64,000 nt of DNA from assembly GCA_043798375.1 (NCBI GenBank), contig JAZDOS010000028.1, positions 1 to 64,000 of the forward strand, in the 5' to 3' direction. Shown here in pieces: positions 1 through 6,838 of this stretch. The stretch comes from JAPLMI01 sp043798375. GTDB taxonomy: Bacteria > Omnitrophota > Gorgyraeia > 2-01-FULL-45-10. A program made the position numbers and the translations under genes. The notes beneath the pieces are model-generated. The model ran no database searches. It was given only the letters and a program-made list of their open reading frames with translations, and was not told the origin of the DNA. The stretch's first letter is position 1. The number at the start of each line of letters is the position of its first letter.

Positions 1-43
1 TGAGGTTTTTGTGCTAACAGCTATACGCGGCTAACGCTTGAGA

Positions 44-135
44 GGTGGACAGTATCGAGCGGAACAGGTGGTCAGAATTGAGCGGGATGAGTGGACAGAG
101 TCGAGCGGAACGGGTGGTCAGAGTAGTCCGGAATA
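44..135. repeat. four-copy 23-bp tandem repeat, candidate IS21-family end
   Basis: Four units start at 44, 67, 90 and 113 with exact 23-bp spacing. Each opens with GGTGG(A/T)CAG or a one-base variant and ends in a CGG(A/G)A(A/T)-type block. Multiple spaced copies of such GGTGGTCA...CCGGAAT units are typical of the terminal transposase-binding repeats of IS21-family elements (family knowledge recalled, not searched). The rest of the element (istA/istB) would lie left of the window. The last unit supplies the final codons of the neighbouring reading frame, so the element seems to have landed in that gene. Confidence 0.6.
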
Positions 136-903
136 CGCAAACAGAATGATGCTGTTGCTATGGGCATATTTAAGGGTATAATATGTGGCGTTATCGTGAC
201 GATGTTCATATATCTTCTTTTTGGGCATTCCTAGTTCTCTTAGAGCTTTCTCTATACCGTAGATGAAGTTTTTTGAACCACTTACAAAATTTGTATTTAG
301 TAATACAGCGGTGGCTCCCTTGCGATAATACACACATCCATCACCATCAAAAACTCCTCTTATAAAGGCACTTAAATATTGTCTTGGCATATTTGGAAAT
401 TCAAGGTCCAGGCTTTTTCTAACCTTCATGCCCAGTTTCATTAGATCCTGCGATATTTTTTGACGACCGATTATAAATAGATGTAGTCCCTTTTGATGCC
501 TGGATAATGCTATCGCGTGATTTGAATTCATAGCTTTAGCGACACTTTCTAACAAATCTTTATCATTCAAACACAGGCTTATCCTATATGAGCCATTCTT
601 AACCCGGCTTAAGCAGCCGTCCGCCATCAGCAGACCAAAAATGTAAGCCATGTCCGGAGACCACTTACTAAAAAAATTGTCATTTATCTCATAGTAATTT
701 TGAGGCACCTTACCTCTTTTCTGGGCCTCTAACCTGGCCTCAGACCTGCTGCGTCTTGTTAATCCCAAAGACCCGCAGTATTTCCATACGGCGACCCTGG
801 ATGCGCCGTATAATCTCGCTATATCTTCAAGCGACTTCTTCTCTATCTGATATAGCCTGCGCAATTCTTCTTCTTTCAGCCTTAATCTTAATCCTTTGGC
901 CAT
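118..903 (-). CDS. LAGLIDADG homing endonuclease-like protein, 3' end truncated
   Basis: The 261-residue protein has an N-terminal helix-turn-helix (about residues 12-48, with the run LEDIARLYGASRVAVWKY). Two LAGLIDADG-type helices follow: AYIFGLLMADG near 86-96 and AFIRGVFDGDG near 179-189. Each ends in an acidic residue of the kind that coordinates the metal for DNA cleavage. Two motifs in one chain predict a monomeric pseudo-dimeric nuclease. It is free-standing, not inside an intron or intein visible here. The last residues are encoded by the fourth 23-bp repeat of the adjoining IS-like end, so the original C-terminus is probably lost. Activity is therefore uncertain; the fold assignment is firmer than the function. 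Confidence 0.75.
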   Translation of the reverse strand: MAKGLRLRLKEEELRRLYQIEKKSLEDIARLYGASRVAVWKYCGSLGLTRRSRSEARLEAQKRGKVPQNYYEINDNFFSKWSPDMAYIFGLLMADGCLSRVKNGSYRISLCLNDKDLLESVAKAMNSNHAIALSRHQKGLHLFIIGRQKISQDLMKLGMKVRKSLDLEFPNMPRQYLSAFIRGVFDGDGCVYYRKGATAVLLNTNFVSGSKNFIYGIEKALRELGMPKKKIYEHRHDNATYYTLKYAHSNSIILFAYSGLL

Positions 904-955
904 GTCATAAATATATCATTAAATATATGAGATGTCAATGTTAACTTAGGACATT

Positions 956-1090
956 TTACAGGAACAAACCGAGGATCGGTATGTCATTCGGCAGCGGAAT
1001 TTTACTCGGGATCGGGACGCTCACGCACCCTGCCAGAGCAATTGACATGATTGACAGGATAATAACAATAATTATGCGCTTATTTCTCAA
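956..1090 (-). CDS. small putative lipoprotein (44 aa)
   Basis: A short frame starts at TTG (1088-1090). A strong GGGGGAGA Shine-Dalgarno-like sequence lies about 8 nt upstream. The product has a basic N-terminus (RNKR), a hydrophobic stretch and a lipobox-like ending (IALAGC, Cys22), then a short proline-rich tail. This predicts a lipidated micro-protein, function unknown. It overlaps the end of the DUF134 remnant by 11 nt, as if the two were once translationally coupled. The small size and the TTG start keep confidence low. Confidence 0.35.
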   Translation of the reverse strand: MRNKRIIIVIILSIMSIALAGCVSVPIPSKIPLPNDIPILGLFL

Positions 1091-1256
1091 TCTTGAAGTC
1101 TCCCCCGCTGACCCTTATGATATGGCCCATTACCAGGGCTTCGGCCAGGCGTTTACGGCCATTCTTTAAGACTCTGGAGAATGTCTGCTGGCTTACGCCC
1201 ATAAACTTCGCCGACTCCTTCTGGTTAAGGCCCACATGATCAGTAAGCCCGACTCT
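1080..1256 (-). pseudogene. DUF134-family protein remnant (C-terminal part)
   Basis: The minus strand encodes 58 residues ending in IEK. They contain the helix-turn-helix signature of DUF134 proteins (GLNQKESAKFMGVSQQTFSR, then RKRLAEALVMG). The family is normally about 100 residues, with an N-terminal basic segment and an EAIRL-type helix. Here the frame is closed by a TAA immediately upstream and the N-terminal half is missing, abutting the 3' end of the PIN-domain gene. I read this as a truncated relic. DUF134 proteins are predicted DNA-binding proteins of unknown target. Confidence 0.6.
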
Positions 1257-1262
1257 TTACCG

Positions 1263-1664
1263 TTAAAAATACATACTTAGAAACCGCCGCGGCGTAAGGA
1301 TTCGTACCTTTCGTTTCGGCCTCATGGAGTAGTGCGCCGCATTGCCGGTAATAAGGCATTCTGCTTTTCCCGATATCGCGACCTCGAGAAAGGCTTCATC
1401 ATCCGGGTCGGGCAAATGCATAGAAAGCGGTATGGCGGATACGGGGATACCGTAATGAGTAATAAATTCTAACAGGTTATCTACGCGCGTCTTTTCAAAT
1501 GAAAACTTTGGGCGGGACAATACCGCTTCATATTCTGATATGATCCGCGCGTCGTACAATAGATCAAGCGAGCCGGCGACAGCTATCCTCACAATTTCGC
1601 CGGTGGCGCCATACGGCGATAATAAGCCCGACACAAGGACGTTGGTATCTATAACAACCCTCAT
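1263..1664 (-). CDS. PIN-domain toxin (putative ribonuclease)
   Basis: The 133-residue protein matches the PIN-family toxins often annotated as putative toxin-antitoxin component (COG1569-like). Expected acidic positions are visible: Asp6 in DTN, Glu44, and the PDPDDE cluster at 85-90. The last conserved position, usually TGD, reads TGN at 106-108, a change tolerated in many relatives. PIN toxins are metal-dependent RNases that cleave RNA when freed from the antitoxin. The start codon overlaps the upstream antitoxin gene by 4 nt (ATGA), giving the usual antitoxin-first operon. Family is clear; target RNA cannot be inferred. Confidence 0.85.
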   Translation of the reverse strand: MRVVIDTNVLVSGLLSPYGATGEIVRIAVAGSLDLLYDARIISEYEAVLSRPKFSFEKTRVDNLLEFITHYGIPVSAIPLSMHLPDPDDEAFLEVAISGKAECLITGNAAHYSMRPKRKVRILTPRRFLSMYF

Positions 1665-1954
1665 CTCTTCGCCCTTCGCGCCTTGCGGGCTTCTCTGATC
1701 TCGTCCTCTATCTCGCCGGCCGGCATCATGTATTTTCCGGATTTCACGGATTTAAGCTGAAGGCCGGTAACAGCCCTTATCGCCCGCGCTCTTCTGATAG
1801 CCGCAAGCGAATCCTCCAGAGATTCTTCCGAGATCATCGTCATGATGGCTATCGGCTTGCCATTGGACGTTAAAATCATCTCTTTATATTTCGGAAGATC
1901 ATTCTGGATCTGGCGCGATTTGGATCTCATATCTCTTATCGTAACGAATTTCAT
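1661..1954 (-). CDS. Phd/YefM-like antitoxin
   Basis: The protein has about 97 residues. The beginning (MKFVTIRDMRSKS), then NDLPKYKEMILTSNGKPIAIM, follows the N-terminal DNA-binding fold of Phd/YefM antitoxins, and the basic helical C-terminus would wrap the toxin. I place the start at the ATG ending at 1954, not the GTG six bases upstream, because the AGGAGG ribosome-binding site sits 5 nt before this ATG and includes that GTG. It is co-transcribed with the PIN gene and overlaps it by 4 nt. Antitoxins of this type repress their own promoter, and a palindrome overlaps the promoter here. Confidence 0.8.
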   Translation of the reverse strand: MKFVTIRDMRSKSRQIQNDLPKYKEMILTSNGKPIAIMTMISEESLEDSLAAIRRARAIRAVTGLQLKSVKSGKYMMPAGEIEDEIREARKARRAKR

Positions 1955-1968
1955 ATGCACCTCCTGTC

Positions 1969-2004
1969 ACTTATAAGTATACACTATTGTAACACGATTG
2001 TCAA
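1969..2004 (-). promoter_or_regulatory. sigma-70 promoter and operator of the toxin-antitoxin operon
   Basis: On the minus strand TTGACA (1999-2004) is separated by exactly 17 bp from TATACT (1976-1981). A perfect 10-bp palindrome, ACTTATAAGT (1969-1978), overlaps the -10 and the start region. This is where an antitoxin dimer would bind for autoregulation. The promoter is seen directly; the operator role is inferred. Confidence 0.75.
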
Positions 2005-2076
2005 CAGACATTTACCCAAAAATAGACAAAAAAAATGAACAACCCCAACCCTTACAGGTGGGGAACTCCCGCGTAC

Positions 2077-3123
2077 TTAGAGGGCTTCGGAGACTTCCGT
2101 CGCCTTCTTTAAAGGGATAAGGGCTATGCCGGCCATATTGACCATCTCCTTCACAAGTAATATATCTTTGTCGGAAAACTCCGTCTCCTTCCTGACCACA
2201 TTCAGGTTGAGAACGCCGTATACATCATGAGTATTGGCCTTAGAGAAAGGAACTATTAACGATGACTTGATATTGGTCCTCTTCATCTTGTCCGATAGGC
2301 GGGCCTTGTCTTTATCCTTCGGAAGCACAATAGATTCGGCCGTAGCCGCAGCCATACCGGCTATCCCATCCCCCATCCTGACCTTCGTTCTTTTCACTAC
2401 ATCCTGGTCCATCTTGGACGACGCCTTTATATACAAGGTGTCTGTCTTCTTATCCAATATCATCACAGATCCGGAGTCCGCGCCTGTGGCAACTGTACAG
2501 GCGTTTAAAAGAGCTGTCAGTATCCGCTCCTCATAATATCTTGAAAATACCGGATCCAGCTCTATCACCTCGGGCGCTATCTCCCCCAATCTCTTCTTAT
2601 CAAAGCCGGATTGGGCTATCCGCGAGAAGACCGATTGGATCACGCTTGTGATGGCTTTTATCTTGTTATAGGAAAATACGTTTATCTCTATAACTGCGTC
2701 CATAAGCTCTTCCAGCCTGATACCATACTCCTGGGCATCTTTGGTATATTCTGATATGCTCTTTCTCCCCTTCAGTATTACCGGCCCTAGAACGATATAA
2801 GCGACAACCCGTATTCCTATAGCGGTTATGGGAATAACAACAATATCCAGCCCAAACGGACACTTGAGTTCCGTCTCGACCCGGATATCCGAAATGCTAT
2901 CAAATTTTTTATCTAAGAGGATCCTGACGCAACCGTACTCTTTGGTGGTACGAGGGAGTATTTCATTGATCATGTGTGATTCGCGGGTGGTTTCGGAGAG
3001 GATTGTTCCGTCCGTGGAGAACGTTCTTAGCGATACTTCAAAGGCCTCTGAAAGAGTCTCCTGTATCTTATGCCAATCATCGGCATTTATTACATCTTTC
3101 AGGCGAAGGTCGGTTTGTAACAT
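2077..3123 (-). CDS. PocR-like sensory domain plus GAF domain protein
   Basis: The 348-residue soluble protein has an N-terminal PocR-type ligand-binding domain (about 8-165; note the CPFGLDIVVIPI stretch) and a C-terminal GAF domain (about 200-335). There is no visible kinase, cyclase or DNA-binding output domain, so it probably works by binding a small molecule and contacting another protein. It is the last gene of a three-gene operon, 20 bp after the sigma-54 activator gene and downstream of the kinase-like gene. That order suggests it supplies the signal input the degenerate receiver can no longer provide. This role is inferred; the domain calls are by sequence appearance. Confidence 0.7.
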   Translation of the reverse strand: MLQTDLRLKDVINADDWHKIQETLSEAFEVSLRTFSTDGTILSETTRESHMINEILPRTTKEYGCVRILLDKKFDSISDIRVETELKCPFGLDIVVIPITAIGIRVVAYIVLGPVILKGRKSISEYTKDAQEYGIRLEELMDAVIEINVFSYNKIKAITSVIQSVFSRIAQSGFDKKRLGEIAPEVIELDPVFSRYYEERILTALLNACTVATGADSGSVMILDKKTDTLYIKASSKMDQDVVKRTKVRMGDGIAGMAAATAESIVLPKDKDKARLSDKMKRTNIKSSLIVPFSKANTHDVYGVLNLNVVRKETEFSDKDILLVKEMVNMAGIALIPLKKATEVSEAL

Positions 3124-3143
3124 GAAATATATCTATTAATCCT

Positions 3144-4544
3144 TTAACTAGCTTTACCATCAAAAGACGAAAGGAGATTATGCTCGTGCAATTTGTTATA
3201 CAGGGTCGTCCTGTTCACCCCCAATTTTAACGCCGCCTTCTTTTTGTTCCAGCCCACTTCCTGCAGAATTTTTAATATATAAACCTTCTCCGGCTCTTTT
3301 AAGGCGTCTTTAAGCGAAGAACCGTTCGTGTCCTTGCTTACAGCCGACACGTTCTTGACAATAGTAGTTTTATTAATAATGATTGCGGGCAGGTCTTCTA
3401 TCCCTATAATATTATTCGTATCCAGTATCACCGCCCGCTCTATGATATTCTCGAGCTCTCTTATGTTGCCGGGCCAATTATAGGACGTCAGGATATCCCT
3501 GGCTTCATCCGTCATATGTTTTATCGATTTATGATTTTCCATGGAATAGTGCTTTAAAAAATAATTTATCAATAGCGACAGGTCTTCTTTTCTTTCTCTT
3601 AGAGGCGGTATACGTATCGAAATAACGTTAAGACGGTAATACAGGTCTTCTCTGAACTTTCCGTCCGCTATGGCCTTTTCAAGGTCCTGGTTGGTCGAAG
3701 CAATTATGCGGATGTCTACCTTGATCGTCTTATGGTCGCCTACGCGCTCGAGCTCTTTCTGCTGAAGCACTCTCAGGAGTTTAACCTGAAGGTCTAAAGA
3801 AAACGAATCTATGTCGTCCAGCAGTACTGTGCCGCCATGCGCTAACTCAAACCGCCCCTTACGGTCAATTATCGCCCCTGTGAAAGAACCTTTGGTATGC
3901 CCGAAGAGCTCGCTCTCGATGATCTCTCTGGGGAGAGCGCCGCACGATATCTCTATAAACGGTTTATCTCTTCTGAATTTATCGGCCTTGTGGATCGCCT
4001 TGGCGATCATTCGCTTACCGGTTCCGCTTTCGCCCCTCAGTAATATGGTGGCTTTCGCGCTTGAGATCCGCTCGATTATAGAATATATTTCCGTTATAGC
4101 TGTGCTCCGACCCACCAACCCATAAAACGTATCCTCTTCGCGGGACGCTCTTTTCGATGACATGAGCTTCGCCTCATTACAAGGCTTATTCGCCAGGACC
4201 TTCTCAACGGCCGCCAGGATATTTTCATCTTCGATCGGTTTTACCAGGTAATCGTGGGCGCCGAGCTTAAGGCTGTCGACAGCTTTATCTATATTGCCGC
4301 GGGAGGCCATGACTATGACGTCGGCAGGATACAAACGCTCTTTTATGGTCTTTAACAGCTCTATGCCTGAAGCGCCGTCTATATCAGCTAGGATCAGCTG
4401 ATAGGCGGTTTCCTCAAGATGCACTATCGATTGTTTGAGCGAGTCGGCGCTGTCTACCTTGTAGCCATTGCGGGAAAGAAGCTCATAGAGGGATTTTCGG
4501 GAGAGTTTACTGTTATTTAATAACAATACACGGTGTTTATTCAT
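3144..4544 (-). CDS. sigma-54-dependent activator (NtrC family) with atypical receiver domain
   Basis: The 466 residues form receiver (1-115), AAA+ (about 140-375) and Fis-type helix-turn-helix (about 425-455) domains. Walker A is GESGTGK (171-177). The sigma-54-contacting loop is GSFTGA (219-224), the GAFTGA motif with one change. Walker B reads LLDDID, with Asp where Glu is usual. In the receiver Asp54 and Lys102 remain, but the metal-binding acidic pair is Asn10-Asn11 and the switch Thr/Ser position is Ala80. Phosphorylation by a kinase is therefore doubtful. It is translationally coupled to the kinase-like gene (8-nt overlap). It is the natural candidate to drive the sigma-54 promoters at 6647, 17515 and 45337; in classical PEP-CTERM systems this role belongs to PrsR. 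Confidence 0.85.
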   Translation of the reverse strand: MNKHRVLLLNNSKLSRKSLYELLSRNGYKVDSADSLKQSIVHLEETAYQLILADIDGASGIELLKTIKERLYPADVIVMASRGNIDKAVDSLKLGAHDYLVKPIEDENILAAVEKVLANKPCNEAKLMSSKRASREEDTFYGLVGRSTAITEIYSIIERISSAKATILLRGESGTGKRMIAKAIHKADKFRRDKPFIEISCGALPREIIESELFGHTKGSFTGAIIDRKGRFELAHGGTVLLDDIDSFSLDLQVKLLRVLQQKELERVGDHKTIKVDIRIIASTNQDLEKAIADGKFREDLYYRLNVISIRIPPLRERKEDLSLLINYFLKHYSMENHKSIKHMTDEARDILTSYNWPGNIRELENIIERAVILDTNNIIGIEDLPAIIINKTTIVKNVSAVSKDTNGSSLKDALKEPEKVYILKILQEVGWNKKKAALKLGVNRTTLYNKLHEHNLLSSFDGKAS

Positions 4545-4824
4545 TTTTTTTGGCTATGTTCTGAATTTCCTGCTCCATCTTCCTGGCATATTCATTAAGC
4601 TTATTAAGCAGCATTGATGTCTTTCTCATGCCCTCTTTTGACTCCAGCAGAAACTGCCGGCCTTGAGAATTCTCATCTATGCTTTGAAGAGCCAGGTTTA
4701 TGAAACGATTCGCCGCGTCGATAGGGTTATAAAGTTCATTTATTATTCCCTTCGATATCTCCCCCATTGACGCAAGTTTCTTGATCCTGGAAACCCTGTC
4801 AACGCGAAATTTAGATTTTACCAT
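4537..4824 (-). CDS. degenerate histidine-kinase dimerisation-domain protein without phospho-acceptor His
   Basis: About 95 residues resemble only the HisKA dimerisation helix pair. The run LASMGEISKGIINELYNPID matches the family pattern LGELAAGIAHEINNPL, but the acceptor His is replaced by Asn29. No ATP-binding HATPase domain follows. The protein therefore cannot autophosphorylate or relay phosphate by the usual route, yet the two-helix dimer interface looks kept. The gene overlaps the following activator gene by 8 nt. No good ribosome-binding site is visible. A TTG at 4840-4842 is an alternative start, adding six residues. Likely a protein-interaction regulator of the activator (inferred). 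Confidence 0.6.
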   Translation of the reverse strand: MVKSKFRVDRVSRIKKLASMGEISKGIINELYNPIDAANRFINLALQSIDENSQGRQFLLESKEGMRKTSMLLNKLNEYARKMEQEIQNIAKKNE

Positions 4825-4872
4825 AATGTGATTTAATTGCAAGTAAAATAATATAACTTGTTTATTGCTTAA

Positions 4873-5736
4873 CTAATTTACCCACTTTTTGCTATTCAGT
4901 TTTTCTATTTTCTTGTCCAAAAATCTTTTCAATCTATCGTCATAGGTTCCTTCTTTTATGTTTTCATATATCTCGATTGCCTTTTCCGGCCGTTTCAATT
5001 CTTTCACAAATATATTTTCAACCAGCGGTAAAAGCTGCGTTAAAACCATCATGCTCTTATATCTATTGAGAGTCTCTTCCAGCGTTTTACCCGCCTGTTC
5101 ATAATTTCCAGAATTGATGTATGTCTGCAATAATAATTTCGATGCTATGTACCCGAGCAACTTTTTGCTATTATTTTTCTCCAATTTTTCATAAAATAAC
5201 GCAGCGTCATTATAGGCCTGCGCGGCATTGGCTTCTTTACCTTTGTCCGAGTAATGCTTTGCTATATAAAGAGGCATTTGAATGCCCAATTCGGTATCGA
5301 TATAGTCATCGCGGACTATCTCATATTCTTTAAGCGCGCTTGCCCATTTATCCTGTTTTTCATAGGCGCGCCCTTTCAAGAAATAAGCCGTGCTTAATAT
5401 GATTGGGTTTTTGTTATTCGCCTTGATTATGGAGTCAATCTTCGACAGGGCATCATCATATCTTTTATTGAATATATAAAACTCCGCCAATGTTATATTC
5501 GCGGTTTTGGCAATTTCTGTCCTGGGATATTTTTCCAGCAGCGTCTTCAGGTCGTTTTCTACATAACCGAGCAGCTTAGGCGGCACAACATCCGGGTTGG
5601 CCGCTATCTTTTTATTAACCTTCATGGCGCGATAATACAATTTCTCCGCATTGTATTCGCCGCCGGATCCAAGTATCGACAGAACCGCATATAATGTGAC
5701 GAGAATTATGATGAATATAGCTATTAACTTTTTCAT
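4873..5736 (-). CDS. TPR-repeat protein, membrane-anchored
   Basis: The 287 residues start with an N-terminal membrane segment (IAIFIIILVTLYAVLSIL) followed by helical repeats typical of tetratricopeptide units (for example AYFLKGRAYEKQDKWASALKEYEIV). There is no lipobox Cys, so it is probably a periplasm-facing anchored scaffold. Its start abuts the stop of the preceding membrane-protein gene (1-nt junction), so the two are one operon under the sigma-54 promoter at 6647-6662. TPR proteins of this type are common in exosortase polysaccharide loci, but no specific partner can be named. Confidence 0.65.
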   Translation of the reverse strand: MKKLIAIFIIILVTLYAVLSILGSGGEYNAEKLYYRAMKVNKKIAANPDVVPPKLLGYVENDLKTLLEKYPRTEIAKTANITLAEFYIFNKRYDDALSKIDSIIKANNKNPIILSTAYFLKGRAYEKQDKWASALKEYEIVRDDYIDTELGIQMPLYIAKHYSDKGKEANAAQAYNDAALFYEKLEKNNSKKLLGYIASKLLLQTYINSGNYEQAGKTLEETLNRYKSMMVLTQLLPLVENIFVKELKRPEKAIEIYENIKEGTYDDRLKRFLDKKIEKLNSKKWVN

Positions 5737-6588
5737 TTAATCTTCCTTGGCATCGAGCAAAAACTGCGCAGTCGATATAGCAATGAAGCAATCGATAAAT
5801 ACCGCTATCACTATGCCGAGCAGCATTACGTATAAGCTTACCTCAGGAAATGTCTTATTCATAATCGCAACCAAGAACGCTTTCATCATCAAGATCGGCA
5901 GATAAAAAATAAGCGGCAGCAGGAGCAGACAGAATAACTTTATGAAATTTCCCGCGCCGAGCGCCATGCTTCTTAAAATTGCGCCTATAAATTGTTTTTT
6001 CTCTATTACGATTACGGGGATTACGAGTATCAAGAAAACATTTAGCACGGTAGAGGTAAAGAAGAAAAGCAGCGATGAGCCTATCATAACTAATTTGACC
6101 GGCACCTTAAAGAGATGGCGGGAAATGAACCCGATCGTATTTAAAAAGACAAACCCTTCCACCTTCTGCAGGATCAGTATAGCTATAACATAGATCAACC
6201 CGTACAAAAATAAAGCCATATATTTTTTTGCGGTAGCCCTGACTATAGCTTTAAATATGACCGGAGTGCTGTTTTTTATGTTCAGGAATATTTGAATTGC
6301 CATTCCGGTTATAAAAACGTTGACTAATATATACAGCGCTAGCTGCCCGAAATTGAATAATCTGGGCATCAATACCAGATTCTCGGGATAATGCAGAAAT
6401 TGCTCACCGAAAAATTTCCTCACTATCGGTCTGAGTATAATCAAGAGAGGGTTTCTTGTACAAAAATACGCTGCCTCGAGAATTAAGCACTCAAGAAATG
6501 AGATGACGATGAATGGCGTCAATACGACAGGATGTTTTTTGATGAAATCGTAGGATGAGAGCCAGATTTTTTCTAATTTTATCTTCAT
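5737..6588 (-). CDS. polytopic membrane protein, unknown function
   Basis: About 283 residues carry roughly six hydrophobic segments (for example TPFIVISFLECLILEAAYF, FFFTSTVLNVFLILVIPVIV and LYVMLLGIVIAVFIDCFIAI). I moved the start to the ATG at 6586-6588. The longer frame, starting at 6651, would begin inside the sigma-54 promoter at 6647-6662, and the predicted transcript starts near 6636. It is the first gene of an operon with the TPR protein. I do not recognise a family; some resemblance to generic integral-membrane regulators (YIP1/DUF-type) cannot be tested here. Confidence 0.55.
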   Translation of the reverse strand: MKIKLEKIWLSSYDFIKKHPVVLTPFIVISFLECLILEAAYFCTRNPLLIILRPIVRKFFGEQFLHYPENLVLMPRLFNFGQLALYILVNVFITGMAIQIFLNIKNSTPVIFKAIVRATAKKYMALFLYGLIYVIAILILQKVEGFVFLNTIGFISRHLFKVPVKLVMIGSSLLFFFTSTVLNVFLILVIPVIVIEKKQFIGAILRSMALGAGNFIKLFCLLLLPLIFYLPILMMKAFLVAIMNKTFPEVSLYVMLLGIVIAVFIDCFIAISTAQFLLDAKED

Positions 6589-6646
6589 TTTATCTTTCTG
6601 TGCGATGATAAAGCAACAGTATACACTACTCCTTATATATAAGTCA

Positions 6647-6662
6647 AGCAATTATCGTGCCA
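6647..6662 (-). promoter_or_regulatory. sigma-54 promoter
   Basis: The minus strand reads TGGCACGATAATTGCT, a full match to the -24/-12 consensus TGGCACG-N4-TTGCW. The predicted start is near 6636, leaving a 48-nt leader before the ATG at 6588. A second TGGCACG lies 11 bp upstream without a proper TTGC partner. The promoter makes this operon a likely target of the activator encoded just downstream. Confidence 0.85.
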
Positions 6663-6838
6663 AAAGCGTGCCAAAAGAGCCACGGACGGACTCCAATCCA
6701 CCTTGAAATACATGAGGCCAATCGTAATACTAGCTCTTTATAGCTCTAATTCTCTGAATATAAACACTCCCCCGCACCCTAAATGTCCATTATTCTAAAC
6801 ATGTGTGGAATAAAATAGGTGCTCGCTGATTGAATTTA

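Noticed and set aside
44..135. CRISPR array
   Set aside because: Units are contiguous with no spacers between them, and no cas genes are visible.
756..944. Short plus-strand frame opposite the endonuclease gene
   Set aside because: It lies antisense to a well-supported gene, shows no family motif and no ribosome-binding site.
981..1169. 62-residue plus-strand frame
   Set aside because: The opposite strand carries the DUF134 remnant and the micro-lipoprotein, which explain the open frame.
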